From Bombilactobacillus apium (GTDB taxonomy: Bacteria; Bacillota; Bacilli; Lactobacillales; Lactobacillaceae), in the NCBI RefSeq assembly GCF_013385145.1, contig NZ_JABZEC010000006.1:87906-151905 (forward strand): a stretch of 64,000 nt of DNA, written 5' to 3'. Below, one piece after another: positions 55,196-64,000 of this stretch. The position numbers and the translations under genes are program-made. Position 1 is the first letter of the stretch. Every line of letters starts with the position of its first letter. The notes under the pieces were generated by a model. That model made no database searches. It was not told the DNA's origin and saw nothing but the letters and a program-made list of their open reading frames with translations.

Positions 55196-55294
55196 ATGAA
55201 AAAATCTAATCACCAACTTACTAAATATCTTTTACTAATTTTACTAGCAATCATAGTTGGTATAATTCTTAGAATAATTTTACGGAGGATTTAG
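55196..55294 (+). CDS. Possible 32-residue hydrophobic peptide
   Basis: MKKSNHQLTKYLLLILLAII then VGIILRIILRRI: one membrane helix flanked by basic ends, the layout of type I toxins and small phage or bacteriocin-like peptides. No ribosome site precedes it (an in-frame ATG at 55181 has none either), and its last codons form the SD of the next gene. Coding status is uncertain. Confidence 0.3.
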   Translation: MKKSNHQLTKYLLLILLAIIVGIILRIILRRI

Positions 55295-55295
55295 T

Positions 55296-55475
55296 ATGAC
55301 AAATAAACAAACTGAAGCCAACAAGCGCTGGCAGGAGAAGAACAAAGCACGAGCAAAATATCTTTCAGATAGATCACGGGCTCGCAGTTTTATAAAAAAA
55401 GCAGCAACCCTAGAAGATCTAAGCGAGTTTAGTGGCTTGATAAAGAAAAGATCAATAGAGTTTAAAAATAGCTAA
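55296..55475 (+). CDS. Small basic protein, accessory-element type
   Basis: 59 residues: MTNKQTEANKRWQEKNKARA, KYLSDRSRARSFIKKAATLE, DLSEFSGLIKKRSIEFKNS. A near-perfect SD (GGAGGATTTAG) precedes the ATG. Proteins of this pattern (N-terminal ANKRWQEKN, central RARSFI, ATLEDL) are common in plasmids and mobile regions of lactobacilli and enterococci; function unknown. It appears intact. Confidence 0.6.
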   Translation: MTNKQTEANKRWQEKNKARAKYLSDRSRARSFIKKAATLEDLSEFSGLIKKRSIEFKNS

Positions 55476-55809
55476 AAGATTAGATTTTTTGATTTAATTT
55501 CCGTATCTATTGGCAAGTACCACGTTATAAGGTGTTAGGTTAATTTTAGAGAGATGGTGAGTAAACACAACCATCAAAAAAAACTGACAAGAAAGAAACA
55601 ACTAACCGACTATTACTAATCGCAGTAATGATTAATTTAGTAGCAACTTTATAAGCAGTCTTAAATAATAATTTTCAAAGGGCACTGCCTCTGTTTGTGT
55701 ATACTCATTATAATATGAAAAAAGACTAGTAATACTTAGATATTTTAGCGTTAAGTATTGCAACATTGATATTGAGCATTATAAATTTATTTAATTAGGG
55801 GAAAATTTT
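55476..55809. other. Gap with remnants of small hydrophobic ORFs
   Basis: Two decayed frames are visible: one around 55560-55652 ending NRLLLIAVMINLVATL, and one from ATG near 55715 reading MKKD, two stops, then YLDILALSIATLILSIINLF before the next ribosome site. Both look like single-helix membrane peptides. Nothing else recognisable. Confidence 0.35.
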
Positions 55810-56043
55810 ATGTCAACTTTACAAAAGTATCTTGAATTGAATCAGATTACCAGATATCAGATTAGCAAAAAAACGGGGATAACTCAGTCAAGTTTGCAGT
55901 CTACGGTCGAAAGCCCCCGAGGTCTAGCGGGCGTCACAGTCAAGACACTAACTGCCATCGCTACTGCCCTAGAAAAAACTCCTGGGCAAGTTTTAGATGA
56001 GTTGATAGAACTGGATTCAGAGCAAATCGAAACACAAAAATAG
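55810..56043 (+). CDS. Small XRE-family (Cro/CI-like) regulator
   Basis: 77 residues; ITRYQISKKTGITQSSLQST and VKTLTAIATALEKTPGQVLD form a HTH_3 domain with nothing else attached. TTG-free ATG start after AGGGGAAAA. It may have controlled the ABC genes next to it. Intact. Confidence 0.8.
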   Translation: MSTLQKYLELNQITRYQISKKTGITQSSLQSTVESPRGLAGVTVKTLTAIATALEKTPGQVLDELIELDSEQIETQK

Positions 56044-56052
56044 TCCCTTGTA

Positions 56053-56086
56053 ATGACTCCCAAAGGTTGGACCTTTTCGGAGTCAT
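56053..56086 (+). other. Strong hairpin between XRE gene and ABC genes
   Basis: ATGACTCC-C-AAAGG pairs with CCTTT-TC-GGAGTCAT around a 5-nt loop. There is no U-run, so it is more likely an mRNA stability or processing element, or an operator, than a terminator. Confidence 0.5.
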
Positions 56087-56106
56087 CACAATAGGAGGGA
56101 TTTTTC

Positions 56107-56688
56107 TTGGAACAAAAAATTTTACAGGTCGAGGGAGTTACGAAAAATTATGGTTCACATTCAATTTTGAAAAAAGTAACTTTTGCGATGACTAGTGGGC
56201 AGATCGTAGGTTTAGTTGGCGCAAATGGGGCGGGAAAAACCACTTTGATGAAGGCCATTTTGGGACTTATTCATTGTACGGGGACTATTAAAGTTGCGGG
56301 CACTCCAGTTTGTCAACAGAACCATCGAGCCCTTAAGAGGGTAGGAGCATTGATTGAGCAACCGAGTCTAACTGGACGTGAGCAATTGCAGATGTTTGCC
56401 AGTGGTCCTCATCGTAAACAACGAGTTTCCAGAATTATTTATCAGTTACATTTAGAAAACTATATCGATCAAAAAAGTAAAGGCTATTCTTTGGGAATGA
56501 AACAAAAGTTGGGCTTAGCCTTGGCTTTAGTTAATCAACCGCAATTAGTAATTCTAGATGAACCGCTTCCTTCTAATCAATTATTTCAAAGCTTACTGGA
56601 CCAGCAAATTAAAATTTTAGATATTCATCAAATTCGAGGAGATCTGGAGACATCCCTATTAGATCTTCTTCAGGTCCAGGGAAAGTAA
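56107..56688 (+). pseudogene. ABC transporter ATPase with internal deletion
   Basis: 193 residues, versus roughly 240-300 for the bacitracin/lantibiotic-type family. Walker A GANGAGKT (38-45), signature YSLGMKQKLG (127-136) and Walker B LVILDEP (147-153) are present, but right after LDEP the sequence jumps to QLFQSLLDQQIKILDIHQIR and GDLETSLLDLL, the normal C-terminus. The D-loop and H-loop segment, about 60-70 residues, is missing in frame. ATP hydrolysis should fail. It could have provided bacteriocin resistance with the permease that follows. Confidence 0.75.
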
Positions 56689-56700
56689 AGGAGGTCAGAC

Positions 56701-57467
56701 ATGTTTCTTTTGGTTAAACAAGAACTATATAAATTATTGAAACGTCCAAGTCAACGATTATTCTTCTTAACCTTACTTATTTTCTAAACAGAAATTGCGC
56801 TTTATACGCGCTATAATCCCCAAAGTTTAAATCCTCGAGGTGCTTTAGAAAATAATTTTTACGCTTCAACCTTGCTTGACTTATATTTAATTGCTCTAGG
56901 CAGTACGATAATTGTTCAAGAAATACAGACGGGGATCTTGAAGGCCTTGTTATATCGTCAGCATTCTTATACTCAGGTTTTAATTAGTAAGTGGTTAACC
57001 CTATTTATTAGTTGTTTGAGATGATATCTTGTTAGTGGGGAAATTAGCTTTGGTTTGAAGACTTTCTTTCTACCACGACGATTATCTCTGATTTTGCAAA
57101 GGAATTCTGGACCAAGTTTAGACCATATTTGGCTGAGAGATTTATTGAGTAATTTCTTGGTTGTACTTTTAATTATTAGCTTTATTCTTTGTTTAACAAC
57201 CGGGTTTAAAAGTCCCACTTTAGCCTTAACAACAGGATTGTTTACTTATTTAGTGGGAACAGTTTTTGGAGAAATGATGTATAAGCCAAACATCTTTGGT
57301 TCAAGTGGGAACCTTTGAATATGCCTAATTTGGGAGCGCAATTAGTTAACCCCCACTTATCTAAACTAACTCGGCTGGATTTAACTGCTATAAGTATCTG
57401 TTATTTAATCTATCTGGAGTTGTTTCTATTGTTAGGTTCGCTGGTCTTTCGGCGAAGAAATATTTAA
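56701..57467 (+). pseudogene. ABC-2 type permease, multiple lesions
   Basis: Begins MFLLVKQELYKLLKRPSQRL 12 nt after the ATPase. In-frame TAA at 56785 and TGA at 57022 break it; near 57302 a missing base (GGTTCAAG for GGTTTCAAG) shifts the frame into KWEPLNMPNLGAQLVNPHLS and ends LVFRRRNI. Membrane segments (LVVLLIISFILCLTTGF and LFLLLGSLVF) fit the lantibiotic-immunity permease class. Dead gene. Confidence 0.75.
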
Positions 57468-57520
57468 AATAGAGTCTAATTTAGATTGCCGAAATTTAGC
57501 ATTTTTTCAAAAAAATACAA

Positions 57521-57562
57521 TTGACAGATAATATCGTGGGTGCTAATATAAAAACGGTTGCA
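57521..57562 (+). promoter_or_regulatory. licT-bgl promoter with cre-like site
   Basis: TTGACA (57521-57526), 17 bp, TAATAT (57544-57549). TAAAAACGGTTGCA (57549-57562) matches the cre consensus at 12 of 14 positions and covers the expected start of transcription. Confidence 0.7.
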
Positions 57563-57618
57563 ATGTGATTGCTACGGGCAAGCAGGTGCAATGAGATTAA
57601 TAGTATTTTTTTAAATAA

Positions 57619-57680
57619 GGTGTTATCAAGTAATTGAGCATGACTTATTCACAATAATCTGTGGGTAAGTCTTTTTATTT
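57619..57680 (+). promoter_or_regulatory. RAT antiterminator / terminator 1 upstream of licT
   Basis: The terminator is GACTTATTCACA (57642-57653) with TGTGGGTAAGTC (57660-57671) and TTTTT. Overlapping its 5' arm is a hairpin at 57619-57645, GGTGTTATCAA...TTGAGCATGACT, that shares GGTGTTA and GCATGAC with the element before bglP. This mutually exclusive arrangement is the BglG/LicT ribonucleic antiterminator. Confidence 0.82.
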
Positions 57681-57704
57681 TTGATTCAGAAAAGTGGTGA
57701 TTGA

Positions 57705-58547
57705 TTGAAAATTAAACGAGTTTTAAATAGCAACGCAGCGATTTCGACCAATCACGCTGGAGCAGAAGTCTTGTTGTTAGGCCCGGGAATTACTTTCGGT
57801 AAAAAACGGAATCAAGAAGTTAATTTAGATAAGGTAGAAAAAACTTTCTTGTTGAAAAATCCGGCTACGATGAATAAATTCACAGATTTAATGTTGGATG
57901 TTCCTCTCGAACAAGTCGAAGTTGCCGAAAGAATTATTAATTACGCGAAGATGAAGCTCGGCAAACAATTGGATGAAATTATTTATGTCAATTTAACGGA
58001 TCACTTACATCTTGCCGTAGAGCGCCAGCAAGAAGGGATTAATTTGCATAATCCATTGAAGTGGGATATTGCTCGCTTTTATCCGGAAGAATTTGCTGTC
58101 GGTCAAAAAGCTTTGACCGTCATTCAAGAACAATTGAGAGTGCAATTAGTTGAGGATGAGGTGGCTTTTATTGCTCTTCATTTTGTCAATGCAGAAGCTA
58201 GCTCCCCAGCCGAACAAAATTTAGCTTTAGAAGTCACAACGATTATCAAAGAAGTCGAAGATTTAGTCAAAAATTATTTCCATACGGAGTTTGATGAGCA
58301 ATCATTAAATTACTATCGCTTTATTACCCACCTCAAGTTTTTTGCGCAACGAATTCTGTTACACAAACACTACGATGATGATGAAGACGAGACTCTTTTG
58401 ACCATCTTACAGGAACGCTATGCTCAAGCATATGCCTGTGCTTTACAAATCCAAACTTTGGTTCAACAAAAGTACCATTTCGCAATTAATCGTTCAGAAT
58501 TATTATATTTAACTGTTCATATTAATCGCTTAGTTAAAAATTTATAG
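57705..58547 (+). CDS. licT: BglG/LicT-family transcription antiterminator
   Basis: 280 residues. N-terminal CAT RNA-binding domain (MKIKRVLNSNAAISTNHAGA, GITFGKKRNQEV), then two PRD domains with PTS-phosphorylatable His residues (YVNLTDHLHLAVERQ, NPLKWDIARFYPEEFAVG; FITHLKFFAQRILLHKHY, LYLTVHINRLVK). With beta-glucoside available it is dephosphorylated by the EII and binds the two RAT hairpins, opening transcription of its own gene and of bglP-bglA. TTG start. Confidence 0.93.
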   Translation: MKIKRVLNSNAAISTNHAGAEVLLLGPGITFGKKRNQEVNLDKVEKTFLLKNPATMNKFTDLMLDVPLEQVEVAERIINYAKMKLGKQLDEIIYVNLTDHLHLAVERQQEGINLHNPLKWDIARFYPEEFAVGQKALTVIQEQLRVQLVEDEVAFIALHFVNAEASSPAEQNLALEVTTIIKEVEDLVKNYFHTEFDEQSLNYYRFITHLKFFAQRILLHKHYDDDEDETLLTILQERYAQAYACALQIQTLVQQKYHFAINRSELLYLTVHINRLVKNL

Positions 58548-58614
58548 GGTGTTAGCATAAAAAAAGTGCGCATGACCTAGTTCTTCTATTTGCAAGAAGA
58601 GCTGGGTCTTTTTT
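58548..58614 (+). promoter_or_regulatory. RAT antiterminator / terminator 2 between licT and bglP
   Basis: Terminator GACCTAGTTCTTCT (58574-58587) with AGAAGAGCTGGGTC (58595-58608), a 14-bp stem with two G-T pairs, then TTTTTT. The RAT at 58548-58577 starts at the base after the licT stop (GGTGTTAGCA...TGCGCATGACC) and shares the first bases of the terminator stem. Confidence 0.85.
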
Positions 58615-58639
58615 AATCTTCAAGTAAGGAGTTTAAAGA

Positions 58640-60514
58640 ATGAAAATTCAAGAATCGGTCCAACAAATTTATGATGCTGTGGGGCAAGCAGCTAATGTTA
58701 AAAGTTTGACGCATTGTGTTACGCGGCTTCGCTTTCAACTAAAAGATGAAAGTATTGTAGACGATGAGCAGGTTAAGGCAATTCCGGGAGTTTTAGGAGT
58801 CAATCATCAAAATGGTCAATATCAAGTAATTATTGGTAATGCCGTTTCCGATTATTATACGGCCTTAAGTAAATTATGGGATTTTTCCGAGGAAAAGAGG
58901 ATTGACAATTCAACGCAGACTAAGGAAAAAAAGAAAATTTTTGATCGTTTTGCTGATTTTATCAGTGCCTGCATGTCCCCGTTAATTCCCGCCTTAATTG
59001 GTGGGGGGATGATCAAAGTGATCATCATTGTTTTAACAACCATGGGTTGGTTAAGTACTAAAACAACTACTTATAGCTTGTTGAGCGCCTTTGGGGATGC
59101 CCCCTTTTACTTTTTACCAGTTGAATTAGCTTTTACGGCTGCTAAATACTTTAAGGTTAATCCGATGTTAGCAGTGACAGTTGCGGGAATCATGTTGCAC
59201 CCTAACTATACGGCTTTAGTCCAAGCAGCTAAACCTGCTAGTTTAATGGGGTTACCCGTGACTTTAGCTACTTACAGTAGTTCGGTAATCCCGATTTTAA
59301 TGGTTGTTTGGGCCATGAAGTACGTTGAATTGGGCTTGGATAAAGTTTGTCCAGTCAGTCTCAAAAGTATCATAAAGCCTCTTCTGGAAATTTTTATCGT
59401 GGGGGTCTTGGCTTTAGTAGTGATTGGACCTTTGGGTAGTTATGCTGGAAACTTCTTATCTTGGTTAGTTTTATTGATCCAAAGTAAAGCCAGTTGGTTG
59501 ACGATGGCTTTGATGGCCGCCTTAATGCCTTTAATTGTGATGACCGGAATGCACTGGGCCTTTGCACCGTTATTTTTAACAGCTAGTATTGCGCATCCAG
59601 ATTCTTTAATCTTACCGGCTATGTTAATAGCTAATGTAGCTCAAGGGGCTGCTAGTTTAGCAGTAGCTGTTAAAGCCAAAAATAAAGAAACTAAACAAGT
59701 AGCCACTGCTGCCGGAATCTCAGCCCTCTTAGCGGGGGTAACTGAACCTGCTCTATATGGGGTTACCTTAAAGTATCGGCGTCCGCTCTATGCCGCCATG
59801 GTTAGTGGAGGAATAGCTGGTTTGGTCATGGGAATCTTTAATGTCCGGGCCTTTGCTTTTGCTTCACCATCGCTCTTAGCTTTACCCCAATTTATCAATC
59901 ATACAATTCCGCAAAACTTTATTTCAGCACTTATTGCGGCTGCTTTAGCGCTAGTTTTGACTTTTATCGTAACTTTAGCTTTTGGCTTTACTGAGCCGAA
60001 GGCGCTGGATTCGATTACTGATCAAGCAACTGTTAAACAAACACCTGCTAGTGGTTCACAAGTAACTCAGAAAGTTTACAGCCCCGTGGCTGGTCTGGTC
60101 AGTCCTTTAAATAAAGTCGCTGATGCGACTTTTGCGGAAGGAATTTTAGGGTTGGGAATTGCTATTCAACCACAAGATTCGAAGATTTATGCACCCTTTA
60201 ACGGTCAAGTAACGACGATTCTCCCAACCAAGCATGCGGTAGGATTGACGAGTGATACAGGAATTGAGCTGTTAATTCACGTAGGGTTAAATACCGTTGA
60301 GTTACAAGGCAAGCCCTATAAGACAAATGTTCAAGTCGGTGATTATTTCCAAACGGGAGATTTACTTCTCGAGGCTGATTTATCAGCCATTAAAGCTGCT
60401 GGTTATGATCCAATAACTATTGTAGTTGTGACTAATACCCCGGACTTCATTGATATCGTGCCAACAACTGCTGAAAGCGTTATAATTAAAGATGTAGCCT
60501 TGTATGTAATTTAA
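58640..60514 (+). CDS. bglP: Beta-glucoside PTS permease, EIIBCA
   Basis: 624 residues. EIIB (1-90; phospho-Cys26 in THCVTRLRF), EIIC (~105-460; GVTEPALYGVTLKYRRPLYA) and EIIA (~480-620; PTKHAVGL and phospho-His547 in LLIHVGLNTVEL). Domain order BCA and the neighbouring GH1 phospho-glucosidase indicate aryl-beta-glucosides, cellobiose or similar. It also sets the phosphorylation of LicT. Confidence 0.93.
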   Translation: MKIQESVQQIYDAVGQAANVKSLTHCVTRLRFQLKDESIVDDEQVKAIPGVLGVNHQNGQYQVIIGNAVSDYYTALSKLWDFSEEKRIDNSTQTKEKKKIFDRFADFISACMSPLIPALIGGGMIKVIIIVLTTMGWLSTKTTTYSLLSAFGDAPFYFLPVELAFTAAKYFKVNPMLAVTVAGIMLHPNYTALVQAAKPASLMGLPVTLATYSSSVIPILMVVWAMKYVELGLDKVCPVSLKSIIKPLLEIFIVGVLALVVIGPLGSYAGNFLSWLVLLIQSKASWLTMALMAALMPLIVMTGMHWAFAPLFLTASIAHPDSLILPAMLIANVAQGAASLAVAVKAKNKETKQVATAAGISALLAGVTEPALYGVTLKYRRPLYAAMVSGGIAGLVMGIFNVRAFAFASPSLLALPQFINHTIPQNFISALIAAALALVLTFIVTLAFGFTEPKALDSITDQATVKQTPASGSQVTQKVYSPVAGLVSPLNKVADATFAEGILGLGIAIQPQDSKIYAPFNGQVTTILPTKHAVGLTSDTGIELLIHVGLNTVELQGKPYKTNVQVGDYFQTGDLLLEADLSAIKAAGYDPITIVVVTNTPDFIDIVPTTAESVIIKDVALYVI

Positions 60515-60523
60515 AGTCTCTAA

Positions 60524-61990
<1,467 letters not shown>

Positions 61991-62007
61991 AATTTTTCCT
62001 AAATAAA

Positions 62008-62057
62008 CATTTCGAGATTTCCTTTAATTAATCCGGGAAATGCGAAGTGTTTTTTTC
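62008..62057 (+). terminator. Terminator of the bgl operon
   Basis: CATTTCG and CGAAGTG outside, ATTTCC and GGAAAT inside, 13-nt loop, then TTTTTTT. Confidence 0.82.
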
Positions 62058-62209
62058 TTATAAAAATACAGAATTGACAAACCCAGATAGCTTTTTTATG
62101 AAGGCAGAAAAAGCCAGAATCAAGATATGTTATCGCTATCTTATTAAATGATGCTAAATTAGAGAACACTAATTTATGAGTTGAATTCAAAAAATATTCC
62201 TAGAAATTA
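62058..62209. other. Intergenic stretch, nothing recognised
   Basis: Together with the promoter and leader this makes a ~350-bp gap. A 63-codon minus-strand frame here overlaps the terminator and has no ribosome site or recognisable motifs. Confidence 0.4.
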
Positions 62210-62341
62210 TTGTCAGAGATTCTTATCTAGTGGTATAATGTTTGTTATTAGATTTAATTTGCTTTTTTTAATGTTATAAATTTGAGTGTTGAAAAACCAT
62301 TTAAATCTAAATTAATTTAAATATTTTAGGGAGTGAAAACA
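62210..62341 (+). promoter_or_regulatory. Promoter and structured leader of the glutamine-type ABC operon
   Basis: TTGTCA (62210-62215), 18 bp, TATAAT (62234-62239). The ~95-nt leader starts with TTAGATTTAA (62248-62257), which is exactly complementary to TTAAATCTAA (62301-62310); the SD TAGGGAGTG follows. No known riboswitch class is recognised. Confidence 0.7.
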
Positions 62342-63079
62342 ATGTCAATGATCGAATTCCATGATGTTCAGAAATATTATGGTCAGTTTCACGCTTTGAC
62401 GGATATTAATCTGGAGATCGATAAGGGTGAGACCGTCGTCTTAATCGGACCTTCAGGTTCTGGTAAAAGTACCTTAGTGCGCACGGTGAACGGATTGGAG
62501 TCGATTCAGGAAGGACAGTTGATTGTTAATAATCATGACTTATCTGATCCAAAGACAAACCTCAATGTTTTGCGACGGGATGTGGGGATGGTCTTTCAAC
62601 ATTTTAATTTATACGCGAATAAAAGTGTTTTGGAAAATATTATGTTAGCTCCTCGAATTGTTAGTCATGTTCCCGAAGCGGAAAATCGCGAACGGGCGAT
62701 GAAGCTTTTAACGATGGTTGGCTTAGAAAGCAAGGCAGATAATATGCCTTCGCAGATTTCTGGTGGGCAAAAGCAACGGGTAGCGATTGCGCGTTCCTTG
62801 GCCATGCGGCCAAAATTACTCTTGTTCGATGAACCAACTTCAGCACTTGATCCGGAAATGATTGATGATGTTTTGCAAGTTATTAAAACGATTACTTCCG
62901 ATAGCGATATGACCTCTTTAATTGTGACTCACGAAATGGGCTTTGCTAAAGAAGTTGCTAACCGGGTAATTTTTATGGATAATGGCCAAATCGTGGAAGA
63001 TGATTCCAGTCAGAGTTTCTTTGAGCATCCGCAAACGGAACGGGCCCAACAATTTTTGAGTAAGATTATTACGCACTAA
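62342..63079 (+). CDS. Polar amino acid (glutamine-type) ABC transporter ATPase
   Basis: 245 residues. Walker A GPSGSGKST, Q-loop VFQHFNLYANKS, signature ISGGQKQRVAIARSLAM, Walker B LLLFDEPTSALDPEM and VTHEMGFAKEVANRVIFMD: the GlnQ/PAAT group. ATG 62342 follows GGGAGTG; GTG 62333 lies within that site. Energises the importer whose binding protein and permease follow. Confidence 0.93.
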   Translation: MSMIEFHDVQKYYGQFHALTDINLEIDKGETVVLIGPSGSGKSTLVRTVNGLESIQEGQLIVNNHDLSDPKTNLNVLRRDVGMVFQHFNLYANKSVLENIMLAPRIVSHVPEAENRERAMKLLTMVGLESKADNMPSQISGGQKQRVAIARSLAMRPKLLLFDEPTSALDPEMIDDVLQVIKTITSDSDMTSLIVTHEMGFAKEVANRVIFMDNGQIVEDDSSQSFFEHPQTERAQQFLSKIITH

Positions 63080-63091
63080 GGAGCGAGCGGT

Positions 63092-63907
63092 ATGAAGAAG
63101 AAACTATGGTTGTTGCCGTTACTATTATGTAGTTTAGTTGTCTTTAGCGGCTGTGGACAAAGTCTTTCCCAACAGTCGGCGTTAACCAATGCTCGGTCCT
63201 CCAAGACTTTAACTTGGGGTGTTAAGGGGGATGTGCGGCTATTTGGTCTGACTGATGTCCGCGATGGTCAACAAAAGGGGTTTGATGTTGATGTTGCTAA
63301 AGCTGTTACTAAACGGGTTTTGGGAAAAGATGCGCATGCCGATTTTCTAACTGTGACCTCCCAATCGCGGATCCCACTCTTAAAGAACGGAAATATTGAT
63401 GCAATTATCGCCACCCTCACGATTACTGATGATCGAAAAAAGATCGTTGATTTTTCCAAAACTTATTTCAAAGCTGGTCAATCTCTTTTAGTTCCGAAAA
63501 ATTCTCCGATTCAAAATGCTAAACAATTGAATGGTCATACGGTGATCGGGGTTGTCGGGGCTAATTCGGTCCAAAATATTAAGAAAGTGGCTCCCAAAGC
63601 CCATATTTTAGAACTCCAAGATTATGCCCAAGCCATGAATGCCCTCAAGTCAGGTCAAGGAGATGCGATGACCACGGATAACGGAATTTTATACGGCTTA
63701 GCTGTCCAAAATCCGGGCTTTGAAGTTCGCGGGGGTACCTTTACCTATGAGCCTTATGGAATCGCTGTTAATCAAGGTCAAAAGGGTCTGCAAGCAGCGA
63801 TTAATCAGGCAATAGACGAAATGAAGGCGGATGGAGAATACAATCGCCTCATCAAAAAATGGTTTAGTAAGGTACCCGGATTTAATTATAAGGAGTTGTA
63901 TCAATAA
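63092..63907 (+). CDS. Amino acid ABC transporter substrate-binding lipoprotein
   Basis: 271 residues. Lipoprotein signal ending in VVFSGC (Cys21, diacylglyceryl site). SBP_bac_3 domain: TWGVKGDVRLFGLTDVRDGQ, KGFDVDVAKAVTKRVLG, IIATLTITDDRKKIVDFSKT and YFKAGQSLLVPKN. Most likely binds glutamine or glutamate, but specificity is inference. Overlaps the permease ATG by one base. Confidence 0.92.
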   Translation: MKKKLWLLPLLLCSLVVFSGCGQSLSQQSALTNARSSKTLTWGVKGDVRLFGLTDVRDGQQKGFDVDVAKAVTKRVLGKDAHADFLTVTSQSRIPLLKNGNIDAIIATLTITDDRKKIVDFSKTYFKAGQSLLVPKNSPIQNAKQLNGHTVIGVVGANSVQNIKKVAPKAHILELQDYAQAMNALKSGQGDAMTTDNGILYGLAVQNPGFEVRGGTFTYEPYGIAVNQGQKGLQAAINQAIDEMKADGEYNRLIKKWFSKVPGFNYKELYQ

Positions 63908-64000
63908 TGCTGAAAATTTTTACGGATTATGGCTCGCAACTCCTGGTTGGTTTCGGCTGGACCTTGTTGTCGAGTGTTTTGGCGTTGATCGCCAGTTTAA
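63907..64000 (+). CDS. Amino acid ABC transporter permease, 3' end outside window
   Basis: Only 31 codons are visible: MLKIFTDYGSQLLVGFGWTL then LSSVLALIASL, the amphipathic N-terminus and first helix of a PAAT-family permease. It completes the ATPase-SBP-permease order; a second permease may follow. Confidence 0.8.
   Translation, partial: MLKIFTDYGSQLLVGFGWTLLSSVLALIASL

Noticed and set aside
53279..57467. Insertion sequence or prophage as cause of the decayed region
   Set aside because: No transposase, integrase, terminal inverted repeats or phage structural genes are visible.
57564..57597. First candidate for a RAT hairpin (GATTGCTACGGGCAAGCAGG)
   Set aside because: It resembles RAT sequences but does not overlap a terminator; the element at 57619 does and is repeated before bglP.
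61999..62190. 63-codon minus-strand frame downstream of bglA
   Set aside because: Covers the bgl terminator, lacks a ribosome site and any known motif.

Overview
The window comes from a low-GC Gram-positive chromosome, almost certainly a member of the Lactobacillaceae. The gene order rplU-prp-rpmA, yqhY-nusB-folD-xseAB-ispA-tlyA-recN, gmk-rpoZ-priA-fmt-rsmB-prpC-prkC-rsgA-rpe-thiN and yloU-fakA-recG-plsX-acpP-rnc-smc-ftsY-ylxM-ffh-rpsP-khpA-rimM-trmD-rplS is the standard Firmicutes housekeeping backbone. The Gln-rich proteins, L27 with a Prp-cleaved N-terminus, PTS-driven sugar uptake, the ~500-residue archaeal-type PEP carboxylase and biotin salvage by BioY all fit lactobacilli. I cannot fix the genus. 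A sugar-rich niche (plant or insect) is an inference from the GH32 fructanase, beta-glucoside and amino-sugar PTS genes.

Layout. 0-9.9 kb is accessory: the tail of a polytopic membrane protein, a secreted GH32 fructan hydrolase under a cre site, an oxidoreductase pseudogene coupled to an Rgg-like regulator, a possible structured RNA, ppcA (minus strand), and bioY-birA behind a BirA-type operator. 10.4-13.6 kb holds NagE (EIICBA), a CsbD stress protein, a quinone reductase and a small coupled protein. 13.6-32.3 kb is housekeeping. 32.6-36.1 kb is a mannose-family PTS operon (EIIA, B, C, D) ending in an inositol-monophosphatase-like gene, placed between thiN and rpmB. 36.2-53.2 kb is housekeeping again. 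53.3-57.5 kb is a stretch of decayed genes: a LacI regulator and a PTS EIIC cut by one deletion, a YefM/YoeB-type toxin-antitoxin pair, small accessory ORFs, an XRE regulator and a broken ABC exporter. 57.5-62.1 kb is a beta-glucoside operon, licT-bglP-bglA, with two antiterminator/terminator elements. 62.2 kb to the end is a glutamine-type ABC importer whose permease runs off the right edge.

Regulation seen in the sequence. Four carbohydrate promoters (GH32, nagE, mannose-type PTS, licT-bgl) carry cre-like sites at or just around the promoter or transcription start, pointing to CcpA repression. The bgl operon adds substrate-induced antitermination. Biotin genes are probably self-regulated by BirA. 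Ribosomal protein operons have strong promoters, and rplU (and perhaps rplS) has a structured leader. Rho-independent terminators separate most units.

The most unusual features are the concentrated gene decay at 53-57 kb, the deletion scar there, and a recurring pattern of -1 frameshifts in or next to short homopolymers. I found no CRISPR array, rRNA, tRNA, intact insertion sequence or clearly new defence or biosynthetic system.
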